From the NCBI GenBank assembly GCA_017444825.1, contig JAFSVU010000055.1, positions 1-52,687 on the forward strand: a stretch of DNA of 52,687 nt. Direction: 5' to 3'. The stretch comes from Clostridia bacterium (lineage in GTDB: Bacteria; Bacillota; Clostridia; UBA1212). Numbering within the stretch: position 1 is the stretch's first letter; every line of letters begins with the position of its first letter. Below the pieces are notes generated by a model. The model searched no databases. It was given only the letters and a program-made list of their open reading frames with translations, and was not told the DNA's origin. Positions 43,781 through 52,150 of the stretch are shown here, piece by piece. Position numbers and translations under genes: made by a program.

Positions 43781-43870
43781 AAAAAAGCACTCGGCAGACA
43801 GGTTCAGCCGGTGCGATCAGTGGTTTGAATTCTTTCTGCTTTCTACGACGTTGGCAATATCCGCCACGTC
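43781..43870 (-). ncRNA. Structured leader with terminator hairpin (candidate attenuator/riboswitch)
   Basis: The predicted transcript begins near 43870 and immediately forms a hairpin: GACGT at 43870-43866 pairs with ACGTC at 43851-43847, GGC with GCC, one bulged base, 7-nt loop. It ends in a terminator-like hairpin (GCAC at 43814-43811 with GTGC at 43790-43787, plus an inner GGC/GCC) followed by six T at 43786-43781. That terminator lies only 17 nt before the start codon of the giant surface-protein gene, just ahead of its ribosome binding site, the geometry of transcription attenuation. I do not recognise a known riboswitch consensus, including c-di-GMP-I, despite the EAL gene nearby. Confidence 0.5.
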
Positions 43871-43876
43871 CATATA

Positions 43877-43907
43877 ATTTTAGCATGACAACCCATGGTC
43901 ATGTCAA
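43877..43907 (-). promoter_or_regulatory. Promoter and inverted-repeat operator of the giant surface-protein gene
   Basis: On the minus strand a consensus TTGACA (43907-43902) and TAAAAT (43882-43877) are 19 bp apart, slightly long. CATGAC at 43884-43889 and GTCATG at 43898-43903 form an inverted repeat across the spacer and the edge of the -35, a good position for a repressor or a MerR-like activator (which favours 19-bp spacers). The regulator is unknown. Confidence 0.55.
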
Positions 43908-43993
43908 TGGGCAAAAGCGGAAAAACATTGCTTTTTAAAGGAAAAAACATACTTTTTTACGATCTATGGGATGTGCAGGGTCAGCGGTATCTG

Positions 43994-44662
43994 TCAGACG
44001 ATCCTTCCGTCCGCCAGTTTTATCACCCTCCTGCATTTTTCCGCGACAATTGGGTCGTGAGTTATGACGATGACCGTTTTCCCCGCGTCGTTGAGATCCT
44101 TCAGCAGGTTCATGACGGTTTCGGAGCTCTCGCTGTCCAGTGCCCCCGTCGGCTCGTCCGCAAGAATAATGTCGGGGTCGTTCACCAGCGCCCTCGCTAT
44201 AGCCACCCGCTGCTTCTGTCCACCGGAGAGCAGCTTGACCTTGTTCTTCATATGAGTCTCCGGGAAGCCGGCTTTTTTCAGGGCTTCGATGGCTTTCTTT
44301 CGCATTTTCCCCATCGACATCTTCGTGAAATACAGGGGGAGCATCACGTTGAAGACGGCGTTTTCATTGGCGATAAGGGAGTAGTCCTGGAACACAAAAC
44401 CGATACGGTCATTCCTTATGACCGCGTTCTTCGAATCCTTGGAAAAATCAACGGTCTCCCCGAACAGCTCAAGCTCGCCGCTGTCCTGACGGTCCAGCAG
44501 CCCGATTATATTGAGAAGTGTCGTCTTCCCGGACCCGGAGGCGCCTATAACAGCCACCATATCCCCCTCTTCAACGGAAAAAGAGACTCCGTCGAGGGCC
44601 TTCACCGACATATCCTTCAGCACGAAAGTTTTGTGCAGATCTTTAACATTAAGAACAGTCAT
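43994..44662 (-). CDS. ABC transporter ATP-binding protein, MacB/LolD/FtsE type
   Basis: The 222 residues carry a complete ATPase: Walker [10 protein letters not shown] (40-48), Q-loop in FVFQDYSLI, signature LSGGQ (145-149), Walker B IILADE (165-170) and the D-loop, plus a switch His in VIVITHDP. The length and the PTGALDSES phrase place it with the MacB/LolD/bacitracin-export type that works with FtsX-like permeases. It begins directly after the stop codon of the permease gene upstream. The substrate may be a peptide, lipoprotein or antibiotic; none is named by context. Confidence 0.93.
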   Translation of the reverse strand: MTVLNVKDLHKTFVLKDMSVKALDGVSFSVEEGDMVAVIGASGSGKTTLLNIIGLLDRQDSGELELFGETVDFSKDSKNAVIRNDRIGFVFQDYSLIANENAVFNVMLPLYFTKMSMGKMRKKAIEALKKAGFPETHMKNKVKLLSGGQKQRVAIARALVNDPDIILADEPTGALDSESSETVMNLLKDLNDAGKTVIVITHDPIVAEKCRRVIKLADGRIV

Positions 44663-45835
44663 TTATATCTCCTCTATTACTCTTTGAACGTGTGAATTCT
44701 GCCTTTTAAGAAGGACAGACGTAAGTGCGATGATCGCAAGAAACGCCAATACCGTCCCTCCAAGCAGCAAAAAACTCTCGCAGGTTATCAAAACGTTGTC
44801 AATGAGCTGCTTCCCGCCGGCAACCACCGCAAAAATGACCCCGCCGTTCACGATCACACCCGGTATCAGAAGTATCGAAAACGCCGAGATGAGAAGGCCG
44901 GTTCCCATAGCTTTTGAACAGCCCACCAGCTCTATAAGCGATATCGTCTTCGCTTCGCTGTCGATGGACATCACGATAATGGCAAAGGTCGAGGCAAGTG
45001 ATAAGGCCATAATGAGCAGCGGTATCGCGGAATAAGTGTCGATACTGTTCTTTGAAACCAGCCTTGTTCTCTCTTCCAGTTCCGTGTCCTCCTGGACGCT
45101 GACGTCATTGGCAAGAAGGGTGCGTATCACTTCAATGCGGGAGCTTTGGTCAGCGCCTTCCTTAAACAGCACTATCCCGTTGCCCGGGTAAAGGATGCTC
45201 TCGTCCGCCGAGGCTGTCTCAGCCAGGAGCCTCAATTCCGGTTCGTCGCCGAAAACGTATATGTCGTTTCCGCACTGTGAAAAAATACTGTATGCCGAAG
45301 CCGCATTCGAACCGTTGTTGAAATTCAGCACAAGCGCATCCTCGCTAAGAATACCGCCCACCTCAAATTCCGCATCCACCGGGTCGTTTCCCACGAGAAG
45401 AGTCATCCTGACCTTTTCGCCAATGCCGTTCCCGTCAAGAACCTGCCGCGAGCCCGCGATCTTAAGCGTCTTCCCGTCATCACCGGCCTTTTTGTTAAGC
45501 GACACACCAAAGCATTTTTCCGAGGACACAGCCCTCAGGAAGTAGTATTCCCCGTTGTATTTTACATTGGCGATGAAATTAACGTAAAGCACGTCCTCCA
45601 CCGCGCCTTCATTGGCAAGGAGTGCTTCCACGTCAGTCTTCCGGCCCAACGTGTCAAAATACACGCAGCCGCTTTTTGAAAGCTCCGCAAATCTTCTCTG
45701 ATACTGCTTCGGAAGGTTGTAGAGGCCCGCAAGATACACCACCGCCGCTTCTGCCACCAGGGTGATCAGCACCAGGACTGCAGCCTTTGACTTTAACTGT
45801 TTTATGATCTTGAAAAGCAGGCTGAATCTATTCAT
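44663..45835 (-). CDS. FtsX/MacB-like ABC permease 1
   Basis: The 390 residues have one membrane helix near 17-38, a large extracytoplasmic domain (about 40-270) and three membrane helices in the last 120 residues (e.g. AIPLLIMALSLASTFAIIVMS, ISAFSILLIPGVIVNGGVIFAVV, FLLLGGTVLAFLAIIALTSVLL). This is the FtsX/MacB topology. The gene overlaps the upstream permease gene by 8 bp and abuts the ATPase gene with no gap, so three subunits are made from one transcript. Sequence similarity to named families is weak; the call rests on topology and context. Confidence 0.75.
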   Translation of the reverse strand: MNRFSLLFKIIKQLKSKAAVLVLITLVAEAAVVYLAGLYNLPKQYQRRFAELSKSGCVYFDTLGRKTDVEALLANEGAVEDVLYVNFIANVKYNGEYYFLRAVSSEKCFGVSLNKKAGDDGKTLKIAGSRQVLDGNGIGEKVRMTLLVGNDPVDAEFEVGGILSEDALVLNFNNGSNAASAYSIFSQCGNDIYVFGDEPELRLLAETASADESILYPGNGIVLFKEGADQSSRIEVIRTLLANDVSVQEDTELEERTRLVSKNSIDTYSAIPLLIMALSLASTFAIIVMSIDSEAKTISLIELVGCSKAMGTGLLISAFSILLIPGVIVNGGVIFAVVAGGKQLIDNVLITCESFLLLGGTVLAFLAIIALTSVLLKRQNSHVQRVIEEI

Positions 45836-46910
45836 AATGCTTCACCACCGTAGTGTAGGAGTTTTTGACGTAATAGACCGCAAACGGGATCGACGAGAAC
45901 ACGGAAGCGAGCACGATTATTCCCACAGCCACCGCGTATTCCTTAAGCCCCATCCGGCATTCCGGTATCATAAGAAACCCGTGAAGAAGATCTCTGACAG
46001 CAAAATGGATCACCGCCGACACCGTCATGATCGCAAACGTCGTGAGGATCCGTTCCAGCATCAGGAGGAAGATCGTATTCGCTTTGCTTGAGCCCAGTAT
46101 GCCCAGCAGGCTGTACGTGCGGCTGTTTTTTTGAGAGGTGTAGTTAAACAGGTAAAAACCGAGGACAAGCACAATGACGGCAAGTATACCGCTCCCGATA
46201 AGATCCACCGAGCTGTTTTGGACCGCTTCGTCGTAGGTCATGCCTCCGGTGAGCCTGGCCCTGCCGTCGCTGCAAAGATCGTACTCAAGCTTCTTTTCTT
46301 CAAACACCGAAAGCTTGCGGGACGTGTAGAAGGTCATATGGTTTACCTTGAGATCCGCCTTTTCAAACCAGACCATTGGAACAACTATCAGCCGTCCTAT
46401 CGGGTCATCGACGATCCCCGCCACCCGGAACTCACAGTCCCAGAAAGGAAGCGTGATCGTCTCGCCGGCCTCTTTGCAAAGATCGTTTGACACAAACACC
46501 GCAGGGACCTCGCCGGACATCTCGTCCTTCGTAAAAGTCAGACGCCCGTCACGGCAAACGTAGTAAAGCAGCTCATCGGTCTCACCGTAGTAGGTCGTCA
46601 CCCGGTATGTGCTTCCGTCAGCCCCGGCAGCCTGTGAATTCAGCTCCGTATACCGTCTGTTCCTGTAGAACCTGTTGCCGGTGTACTCATTCACACCCGT
46701 AAGGGTCTGCTCCTCGGCAAAGCTCACGACATGACTGCATTTCAGGTAGTCCTCGCTGTCGACGTCCGCAAAATATGACGTAAACGCCCCGAGCACGGAC
46801 AAAAAACTCACGCCAAAGAGCAAAGCCGCGCAGACAAAGACAGAAGCGATCAGCTTTTTGCTTCTGAAGAAATTGGCTATAATTTTAAAAACAAGGATGA
46901 TTTTTTTCAT
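45828..46910 (-). CDS. FtsX/MacB-like ABC permease 2
   Basis: The 360 residues repeat the topology of permease 1: an N-terminal helix (about 20-42), an extracytoplasmic domain (to about 225) and three C-terminal helices (SGILAVIVLVLGFYLFNYTS, ERILTTFAIMTVSAVIHFAV, EYAVAVGIIVLASVFSSIPFAVYYV). It is the first gene of the ABC operon; I see no clear Shine-Dalgarno before the ATG at 46910. With permease 1 it probably forms a heterodimeric pore or a mechanotransmission unit driven by the ATPase. Confidence 0.72.
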   Translation of the reverse strand: MKKIILVFKIIANFFRSKKLIASVFVCAALLFGVSFLSVLGAFTSYFADVDSEDYLKCSHVVSFAEEQTLTGVNEYTGNRFYRNRRYTELNSQAAGADGSTYRVTTYYGETDELLYYVCRDGRLTFTKDEMSGEVPAVFVSNDLCKEAGETITLPFWDCEFRVAGIVDDPIGRLIVVPMVWFEKADLKVNHMTFYTSRKLSVFEEKKLEYDLCSDGRARLTGGMTYDEAVQNSSVDLIGSGILAVIVLVLGFYLFNYTSQKNSRTYSLLGILGSSKANTIFLLMLERILTTFAIMTVSAVIHFAVRDLLHGFLMIPECRMGLKEYAVAVGIIVLASVFSSIPFAVYYVKNSYTTVVKHYE

Positions 46911-46960
46911 AAAAAGTGATCAACAACATTTCCTGCACCGTTTAGAAATACATGGCGCAG

Positions 46961-47000
46961 TAAAAACAGTTACAGTTATTGCTTTCTTAGGCTGTTTTTA
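46961..47000 (-). terminator. Possible terminator after the EAL gene
   Basis: TAAAAACAG at 46961-46969 and CTGTTTTTA at 46992-47000 form a 9-bp stem with a 22-nt loop directly after the EAL gene. The stem is AT-rich and its 3' arm carries the T-run on the minus strand. It is weak, but well placed between the EAL gene and the ABC operon. Confidence 0.4.
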
Positions 47001-47008
47001 CGGTTCCG

Positions 47009-48934
47009 TCATGCCGTCTTCTGCAGGAAGTCCTTCAGCTGCTCGATGGGCACAGGGCGTGAATACTTGTAGCCCTGAAGGTATGTGGCAGACATTTCCC
47101 GGCAGCGGGCTTCGTCGCCTTCGTTCTCAACGCCTTCATAAAGCACGGCGTAATTCATATCCCGAAACATGTTCGCCAGGTTTTCCACGATCCGCGCCGA
47201 ACGGGGATCCGCGCCGCTGGCGATGACCATGGTGCGGTCAAACTTGATGATGTCGAAGGGCAGCTCCATGATCCTCTCCATGTTAGAGTAGCCTGTGCCG
47301 AAATCGTCCAGATAGAAGCGAATGCCCTCCAGGTGCAGCTGCTCGACTTTCTCCTTCATGATGACGAAATCCGTCTCGTTGCGCGATTCGGTCAGCTCCA
47401 GGGCAATGCGCTCCCCGGGGATGCCGTTGCCGGCGATGATGCTGTCGATGTCGCTGCAAAAGGCGTCGTCCTTAAGCTCCAGCACAGACACGTTTACACT
47501 TATGCGCTCAATATTGAGGCCTGCCCCGATCAGCATTTTGATGGTCCTGCAGGTCTTATGGAGGATGATCTCCGTCAGCACGTGAATGTAGTTACGGTCC
47601 TCCGCGATGGAAATGAACTCATCCGGAAACACCAGACCCGTCTTTTCCAGCTTCAGGCGCATCAGAGCCTCAGCGGTGTCAAAACGCCCGGTGCGAAGGT
47701 TGTATACAGGCTGGCAAAACGCCAATACTCTCGGGTCGTCCAGGTCCCGTTTGTTGTAGATGTCCGTCAGCTCTTTCAGGATGTATTCATCCCGGTTGAA
47801 GCGATCGATCTCGTCAGGGCCCACGAAGCGCACAGTATTATCAGGCATACTGTACTCCACGCTGCGGATGAGGCTTTCGTATTCACCCTTCCGGCTGATC
47901 TCGTCGATAGATTCGCCGATCACGATCTTATAAGTGTTGTGCAAGCGCTGAAACTGCTCGTCAAAAGCTTTCAGCACGACACCGATCTGGGTCTCATAGT
48001 TCGGATTGAGTTTCTTCGGGAAGATAAGCACCAGCCGCCCGTTGGTAAGCTGGAACAGCACGCAGTTCCGGAAGCGGAATAACTCCACGGAGAAACGCCG
48101 GACCTGGGACCGGATATCCTCCGGCAGAGTCTTGCCCTCTTCGTCGTATTCAGGCAGCAGAAGACTCATAAAGACAAAAGCCTGACTCCGGGTGTACAGA
48201 CTCTGCACCAGGTTCGCCATAGCCCGCTTGTCCACGGCGCCAAGGGCCACGTTATACGGTGTGGAGTGCATGATATACAGCATGGCGACGGTGGGAAATG
48301 CAAACGACATGGTGGTCAGCGAAGAAAAGTTCATCGCAAGCTGGCAAAGCTGGATCAAAACGGAAACAGCCATAGTGCCGTAGAAACCGTACATTACCCG
48401 TTTGTACACAAGATGTCTCACCCGAGTCATCAGCACAACCAGGAATGTCACATAGGTCACAAAGCCGATCAAGTATACGGCGGCGTGGTTCACGACTATT
48501 CCGTCGGATGTGATATGGAACCCGACCCCAAGCAGTGACAAAACCGCGTCGGTCGCCACAATGGCGACGGTCAAAAAGGTGCAGAAGATCGCAACGTGCC
48601 GCGCTTTGCGACGCTCCAGTTCGGAGACCACTGTAATATATAGCGCAAAGAGGAAGAAAAGATTAAATATCGCAGCATTGTATAGAATGCGCATCCCGTA
48701 GATCGGTAAATAGCTCCCCGGATCGTTCGTCGTCAGCAACGCGTGATAAACAATGTTGATGACTGCGGCAACTGCCAATTGAACAATGACAGTCAAAAAA
48801 ATGCGCAGACTGCGGTTGCGGTTGACGTAACTGGCCAGCAGAAGTATCGCCATCACAATGCATATGGCGATCACCGCGAGGTCGCCCGCGGGCGAATAGT
48901 TATCAAAGCTGACTTGCGCAGAATGGGTTATCAT
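47009..48934 (-). CDS. Membrane-bound EAL-domain c-di-GMP phosphodiesterase
   Basis: The 641 residues have an N-terminal sensor of about seven membrane helices (20-220). A middle domain (about 235-370) looks like a GGDEF fold that has lost the GGDEF motif. The C-terminal EAL domain (about 400-640) keeps the key residues: EAL at 422-424 in AEALMRL, NVSV, the Glu in LELTES (513-517), DDFGTGYS at 543-550 and the Glu of YEGVENE near 600. It should hydrolyse c-di-GMP to pGpG at the membrane. The ribosome binding site is GAGGGAT. A remnant of a GGDEF gene lies just upstream, suggesting that a cyclase partner was lost. Confidence 0.9.
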   Translation of the reverse strand: MITHSAQVSFDNYSPAGDLAVIAICIVMAILLLASYVNRNRSLRIFLTVIVQLAVAAVINIVYHALLTTNDPGSYLPIYGMRILYNAAIFNLFFLFALYITVVSELERRKARHVAIFCTFLTVAIVATDAVLSLLGVGFHITSDGIVVNHAAVYLIGFVTYVTFLVVLMTRVRHLVYKRVMYGFYGTMAVSVLIQLCQLAMNFSSLTTMSFAFPTVAMLYIMHSTPYNVALGAVDKRAMANLVQSLYTRSQAFVFMSLLLPEYDEEGKTLPEDIRSQVRRFSVELFRFRNCVLFQLTNGRLVLIFPKKLNPNYETQIGVVLKAFDEQFQRLHNTYKIVIGESIDEISRKGEYESLIRSVEYSMPDNTVRFVGPDEIDRFNRDEYILKELTDIYNKRDLDDPRVLAFCQPVYNLRTGRFDTAEALMRLKLEKTGLVFPDEFISIAEDRNYIHVLTEIILHKTCRTIKMLIGAGLNIERISVNVSVLELKDDAFCSDIDSIIAGNGIPGERIALELTESRNETDFVIMKEKVEQLHLEGIRFYLDDFGTGYSNMERIMELPFDIIKFDRTMVIASGADPRSARIVENLANMFRDMNYAVLYEGVENEGDEARCREMSATYLQGYKYSRPVPIEQLKDFLQKTA

Positions 48935-48999
48935 GCGTATCCCTCTTTTTCCCGTGTCTAAAAATCTATCGCAAAGCTCAGTCCTATGCAGCGCTTTGA

Positions 49000-49077
49000 T
49001 TATGCATTGGCCTGTTTGAAGTCTCGTTTGTCCTCGTACATCAGCTCGTCGGCACGGCCAAACATTCTTTCATAGAA
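49000..49077 (-). pseudogene. 3' remnant of a GGDEF (diguanylate cyclase) gene
   Basis: The minus strand encodes FYERMFGRADELMYEDKRDFK and four more residues before a TAA stop at 49002-49000. This is the typical C-terminal helix of GGDEF domains (AD-x-x-MY-x-x-KR). An in-frame stop codon lies immediately upstream, and the homology ends at about 49080, so only about 26 codons survive. It lies 66 bp upstream of the EAL gene, in the same orientation. Confidence 0.7.
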
Positions 49078-49094
49078 TCAAGTCTACCTGTAAT

Positions 49095-49433
49095 ATGCTA
49101 ATTGGCTTGTTGATTTTAGCACAATCATCAACGTTTTTCCAAGCCCTATTTACAATAGATCTTCTTTCGAAGAAACAACCAAATGTTCAAGTAGCTCTTT
49201 ATACTTCTCAAAAGGGAAACAGGTTGACCGTCTCAGATATTGCAACGTTCAATATGCAATACCCCTCATTAACTATAAACTTTACAAGCAACTTTCATGA
49301 TCGCTTCCTGATTTTGGACCACACATCCATTTATCATATTGGTGCCTCACTTAAAGATGCAGGAAAAAAGTGTTTTGCAATTTCAATCATTCAAGATGGT
49401 TCAGTCCTTCAGAATCTCCTAAATCGTTTATAA
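49095..49433 (+). pseudogene. C-terminal fragment of an ORF6N/PLD-like protein
   Basis: The 112 residues include FHDRFLILDHTSIYHIGASLKD-type sequence, the HxDRF/GASLKD signature found at the C-terminal PLD-like end of ORF6N-domain and related mobile-element proteins, preceded by QPNVQVALYTSQKGNRLTVSDIATFN. The N-terminal part (DNA-binding ORF6N) is missing and the first residues (MLIGLLILAQSSTFFQALF) keep only part of the expected helix, so it is a 5'-truncated gene. Its AT-rich codons differ from the chromosome to the left, suggesting transfer. Confidence 0.65.
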
Positions 49434-49626
49434 GCATGACAATCTTAAGCCTCTGAAATAACAAACGGCCACTTTTTTGGTATGGCGGGCATGCCGTCTA
49501 TCTGTAGTAAAAGCCCACTGGGGCAAACATCATTCAAAAAAGCGCCTTGAACCTGCTGATGGCATCGTCACCTTGGCGAATCACAGACATTTACCCACAA
49601 CCATTATTCAGCTTGAGTTCACATTA
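49434..49626. other. Gene-free remnant DNA
   Basis: Short frames exist but none has a recognisable product or ribosome binding site. It lies between two decayed genes and a lipoprotein gene and is best read as debris of earlier insertions. Confidence 0.4.
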
Positions 49627-50241
49627 TTAATGCGCGTACACAACCGAAAAATCATCTATAGCACTGTCGTTTAAGGGCAGAAATCGGTCCGGAATGTTTA
49701 GTCCATCTCTGTCAAATCCGTCGTAGTGGACGTAGTACATGGCAAGATTTTCACGGTCGATAAGCATATATTCACTCGCTCCGCAAAAATCCTCCAACGT
49801 AACTATATATGCGGGAAAAGAAAAAACAGTATTGTCGAATTTGGCTTTTTGTCCGTCGTTAAACGTCAGCCCGGATATTCTGTCTGCCTCTGAATCAAAT
49901 ATCTCCTCAGAATCAAAAGTGAAAATAATATAGCACTGACACAAGTCATCGAGAATAAGCTTATAACAATCGCAATAAAAATAACATTCCTTTACCACAA
50001 TGTGACTGTTTGTTTCGGGAATTATTCTCGGCACGACCGGAGCCCACACATCATCGCCAATGTCTTCCATCTCGATATACTCCTTCCGACGATAGTTGAT
50101 ATAGGCTTTTAGGTTTTCCGGATAATTAGCTGTATCATCGTCCTTAAGGTCGCAAACATGGAGCGCGGAAGGCCCTACACACCCGCTCAGTAATAAGAGC
50201 AATGCGATCATAAAAAGAAAGATCGTCCTTTTGGCAAACAT
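49627..50241 (-). CDS. Putative lipoprotein
   Basis: The 204 residues start with a lipoprotein signal peptide (lipobox LSGC, Cys21). The mature part is acidic, with a cluster of Cys residues (CYFYCDCYKLILDDLCQC around 107-124), and no family I recognise. GGGAGG precedes the ATG by about 10 bases. It lies in the AT-richer, rearranged zone. Function unknown. Confidence 0.7.
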   Translation of the reverse strand: MFAKRTIFLFMIALLLLLSGCVGPSALHVCDLKDDDTANYPENLKAYINYRRKEYIEMEDIGDDVWAPVVPRIIPETNSHIVVKECYFYCDCYKLILDDLCQCYIIFTFDSEEIFDSEADRISGLTFNDGQKAKFDNTVFSFPAYIVTLEDFCGASEYMLIDRENLAMYYVHYDGFDRDGLNIPDRFLPLNDSAIDDFSVVYAH

Positions 50242-50317
50242 AACTTAAAGGCCTCCCTGTTTTAGTTTTTAAGGATGGATACAATTTGCAAAGCCACAAA
50301 TAGATTTCCACCAAACT

Positions 50318-50443
50318 TCACTTTACTCTCAGCAATACTTTCTGTACAGTGCCGTCGAGATCGATTTGATAAATGTTCCGCTCATAGCAGGCATACAGGC
50401 GGGTATCACTTTGACGCCGTTCTTTGTTGTATACGCCATCTAA
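50318..50443 (-). pseudogene. In-frame coding remnant after the peptidase gene
   Basis: Beyond the TAA of the HExxH gene, the same frame continues open for about 41 codons to a TGA at 50320-50318, ending RNIYQIDLDGTVQKVLLRVK. The phrase looks like real coding sequence (a beta-propeller-type strand) rather than random DNA. It could be a lost C-terminal domain of the peptidase gene or the tail of a different, deleted gene. Confidence 0.35.
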
Positions 50444-51490
50444 TTATTCTTCATTCCACCGGTACACGGCGGCGATGATCTTTTCGTCCTGCATTTTTAT
50501 CACGAAATTGCCTTGAAGTATCTTGTCCTCTTCCCCGTCACGGTACATTACGAAGTAAGTCGACGTGATGAAGCCACGCAGGCATCTTGCGTTATAGACG
50601 TTCACGCCCGTAAGCTCGAGCGGTCTGTTCACAACGACGAGGTCCTTTTCAAGTGCGGAACGAATGATGGAATCGGTTTCCTGTTGGAACGCCTCTACCG
50701 CGCTCGTTACACTTCCGAGGACGGCTTCTTTTTCGGGGAAAAGCCCGTCGAAAGGCTCGATATCCTTTATGACGGAAAAGATCGTCGGACGGTCGGCAGC
50801 CTCGAAGCGGTAGGCGCCCTTGCAACACAGCGCGTTTATCATGAGCGCACCGGTAAAGTAGCAGGAGATCCTGATCGGAAACAGGTATTCCGGTTTCGTC
50901 ATCACCGCGCGCATATGCTCGATCAATTCGTTTGCCCTGATCTTATCAAGTTGCTTCAAAGTCTGCCATTCCACATAGTTTGCAGTCCCTTCGATTTCCT
51001 CCACCTTGCTTTCGTAGGAGAATTCATAAGGGTATTTTATGCTTCTCAGCTTTCTCAGCGCCAGCAATTCCCTCAAGGCGGAATCGTCAAAGCGATCCAA
51101 CAAAGCGAGCAGTAGCTTATTTTCACGCAGCTTTAAACTCAGGTTTTCGGCGTCATATTGATAATGGTACAGGGCTTCAAGCTCATTTGCCCAACAGTTC
51201 CAACCATTGGCGCTTTGATAACCGTGGAACATTTCATGCACGATCTTTGAAGTCAATACGGAATTGTCTTGCTCCTGTTGAACCATCCATATTGCGATCT
51301 GCTCCCCTTCATAGACAATGGACGTGTTTGCGCAAAATGCATCGGTCTTTTCAATATAATGCCCGTCGAAAAAGCATTTTTCATCATCGAACAAGGCGTA
51401 TTTCAGCGGTTTGAAACCAGGCCAGATGTTGTTGAAATCCAGTGACGTGATTGCGTCCTTCACCTGCATATACTGCATTTCCAGATCCAT
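50444..51490 (-). CDS. Putative zinc metallopeptidase with HExxH motif
   Basis: The 348 residues contain KIVHEMFHGYQ (HExxH zinc motif near residue 86) and, about 80 residues on, EEIEGTANYVEW, where a Glu could be the third ligand, the gluzincin pattern. There is no signal peptide or membrane helix, so it is probably cytoplasmic. I do not recognise a named family beyond the motif. GAGGAAGT precedes the ATG at 51490. A terminator-like hairpin lies upstream at 51672-51699, so it has its own transcript. Confidence 0.75.
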   Translation of the reverse strand: MDLEMQYMQVKDAITSLDFNNIWPGFKPLKYALFDDEKCFFDGHYIEKTDAFCANTSIVYEGEQIAIWMVQQEQDNSVLTSKIVHEMFHGYQSANGWNCWANELEALYHYQYDAENLSLKLRENKLLLALLDRFDDSALRELLALRKLRSIKYPYEFSYESKVEEIEGTANYVEWQTLKQLDKIRANELIEHMRAVMTKPEYLFPIRISCYFTGALMINALCCKGAYRFEAADRPTIFSVIKDIEPFDGLFPEKEAVLGSVTSAVEAFQQETDSIIRSALEKDLVVVNRPLELTGVNVYNARCLRGFITSTYFVMYRDGEEDKILQGNFVIKMQDEKIIAAVYRWNEE

Positions 51491-51919
51491 ATGTAATACT
51501 TCCTCACAAATTCCGATTTGTCGAAATCATTTTAATACGAAACCATGTGGATATTAGACTGCCATAGAAAAGAATTAGTTGTTTTCCTAATCCTAATGCA
51601 TACAAACTCCACTAAAATGGTACTTCATCTTGACATCTCGGTCAACATTGAATTCTCTCTCAAGCAAAAGACAGCCCCGGGACTTTGATCTCGAGGCTGC
51701 TTAGTGGTGCGGAGCCGCCGCTTTGAACCTGTATGGAGTCGCCCCGACACGGACCTGATGGTAGCGTACCCTTGGTGAAAATCAACAGAAAGCCATCAAT
51801 GCTACTAACTCTTTTTCACCATACTTCGTTATCACCAAACGCACTGGTAAGACATTAGTATTTCGCCCGTTGGGTGTTATGAAATTGTTAGACGCTAAAC
51901 CGAGGAAAAATTAGCATTA
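51491..51919. other. Gene-free stretch with one terminator hairpin
   Basis: No ORF with a recognisable product is present. The segment around 51700-51780 is GC-rich within an AT-rich surrounding. Its minus strand has a GGTTCAAAGC...CACCA string that recalls a tRNA 3' end, but the T-stem does not pair, so I do not call a tRNA. Confidence 0.4.
51672..51699 (-). terminator. Terminator-like hairpin
   Basis: CAGCCCCGGGA at 51672-51682 pairs with TCTCGAGGCTG at 51689-51699 (one mismatch, one G-T wobble, 6-nt loop). On the minus strand it is followed by TCTTTT. It would stop transcripts coming from the IS-remnant side before the peptidase gene. Confidence 0.55.
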
Positions 51920-52150
51920 TTATTTTAGCAACTCGGAAATGTAGTTTTTTAATATACACAGAATCTCTGAATCTGCGTTATTTAGATAATTTATAATGGC
52001 TACACCCAAAATAATAGTCACTCCCCAGATCAATCCGGAAATAACATGAGGAAATGACAATAAAACGTTTACTAAAATAAGAGTCATAATCAAGAAAAAA
52101 TCGTAAAAACTAATCCCCCTTAATACAATACTTGATTCGGTCTGCTTCAA
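51920..52150 (-). CDS. Small two-helix membrane protein or fragment
   Basis: Seventy-six residues from a TTG, with two hydrophobic helices (about 15-35: FYDFFLIMTLILVNVLLSF; about 38-55) and a charged tail. The frame overlaps the end of the IS3 fragment and the ribosome binding site is weak, so it may be the 3' part of a membrane-protein gene cut by the insertion. Not recognised. Confidence 0.4.
   Translation of the reverse strand: MKQTESSIVLRGISFYDFFLIMTLILVNVLLSFPHVISGLIWGVTIILGVAIINYLNNADSEILCILKNYISELLK

Noticed and set aside
43781-43870. c-di-GMP-I riboswitch upstream of the giant surface gene
   Set aside because: The expected conserved core (GCAAACC-like and GNRA tetraloop receptor elements) is not visible; only generic hairpins can be supported.
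51700-51780. Possible tRNA on the minus strand (GGTTCAAAGC ... CACCA)
   Set aside because: The T-stem does not pair and I could not place D or anticodon arms.
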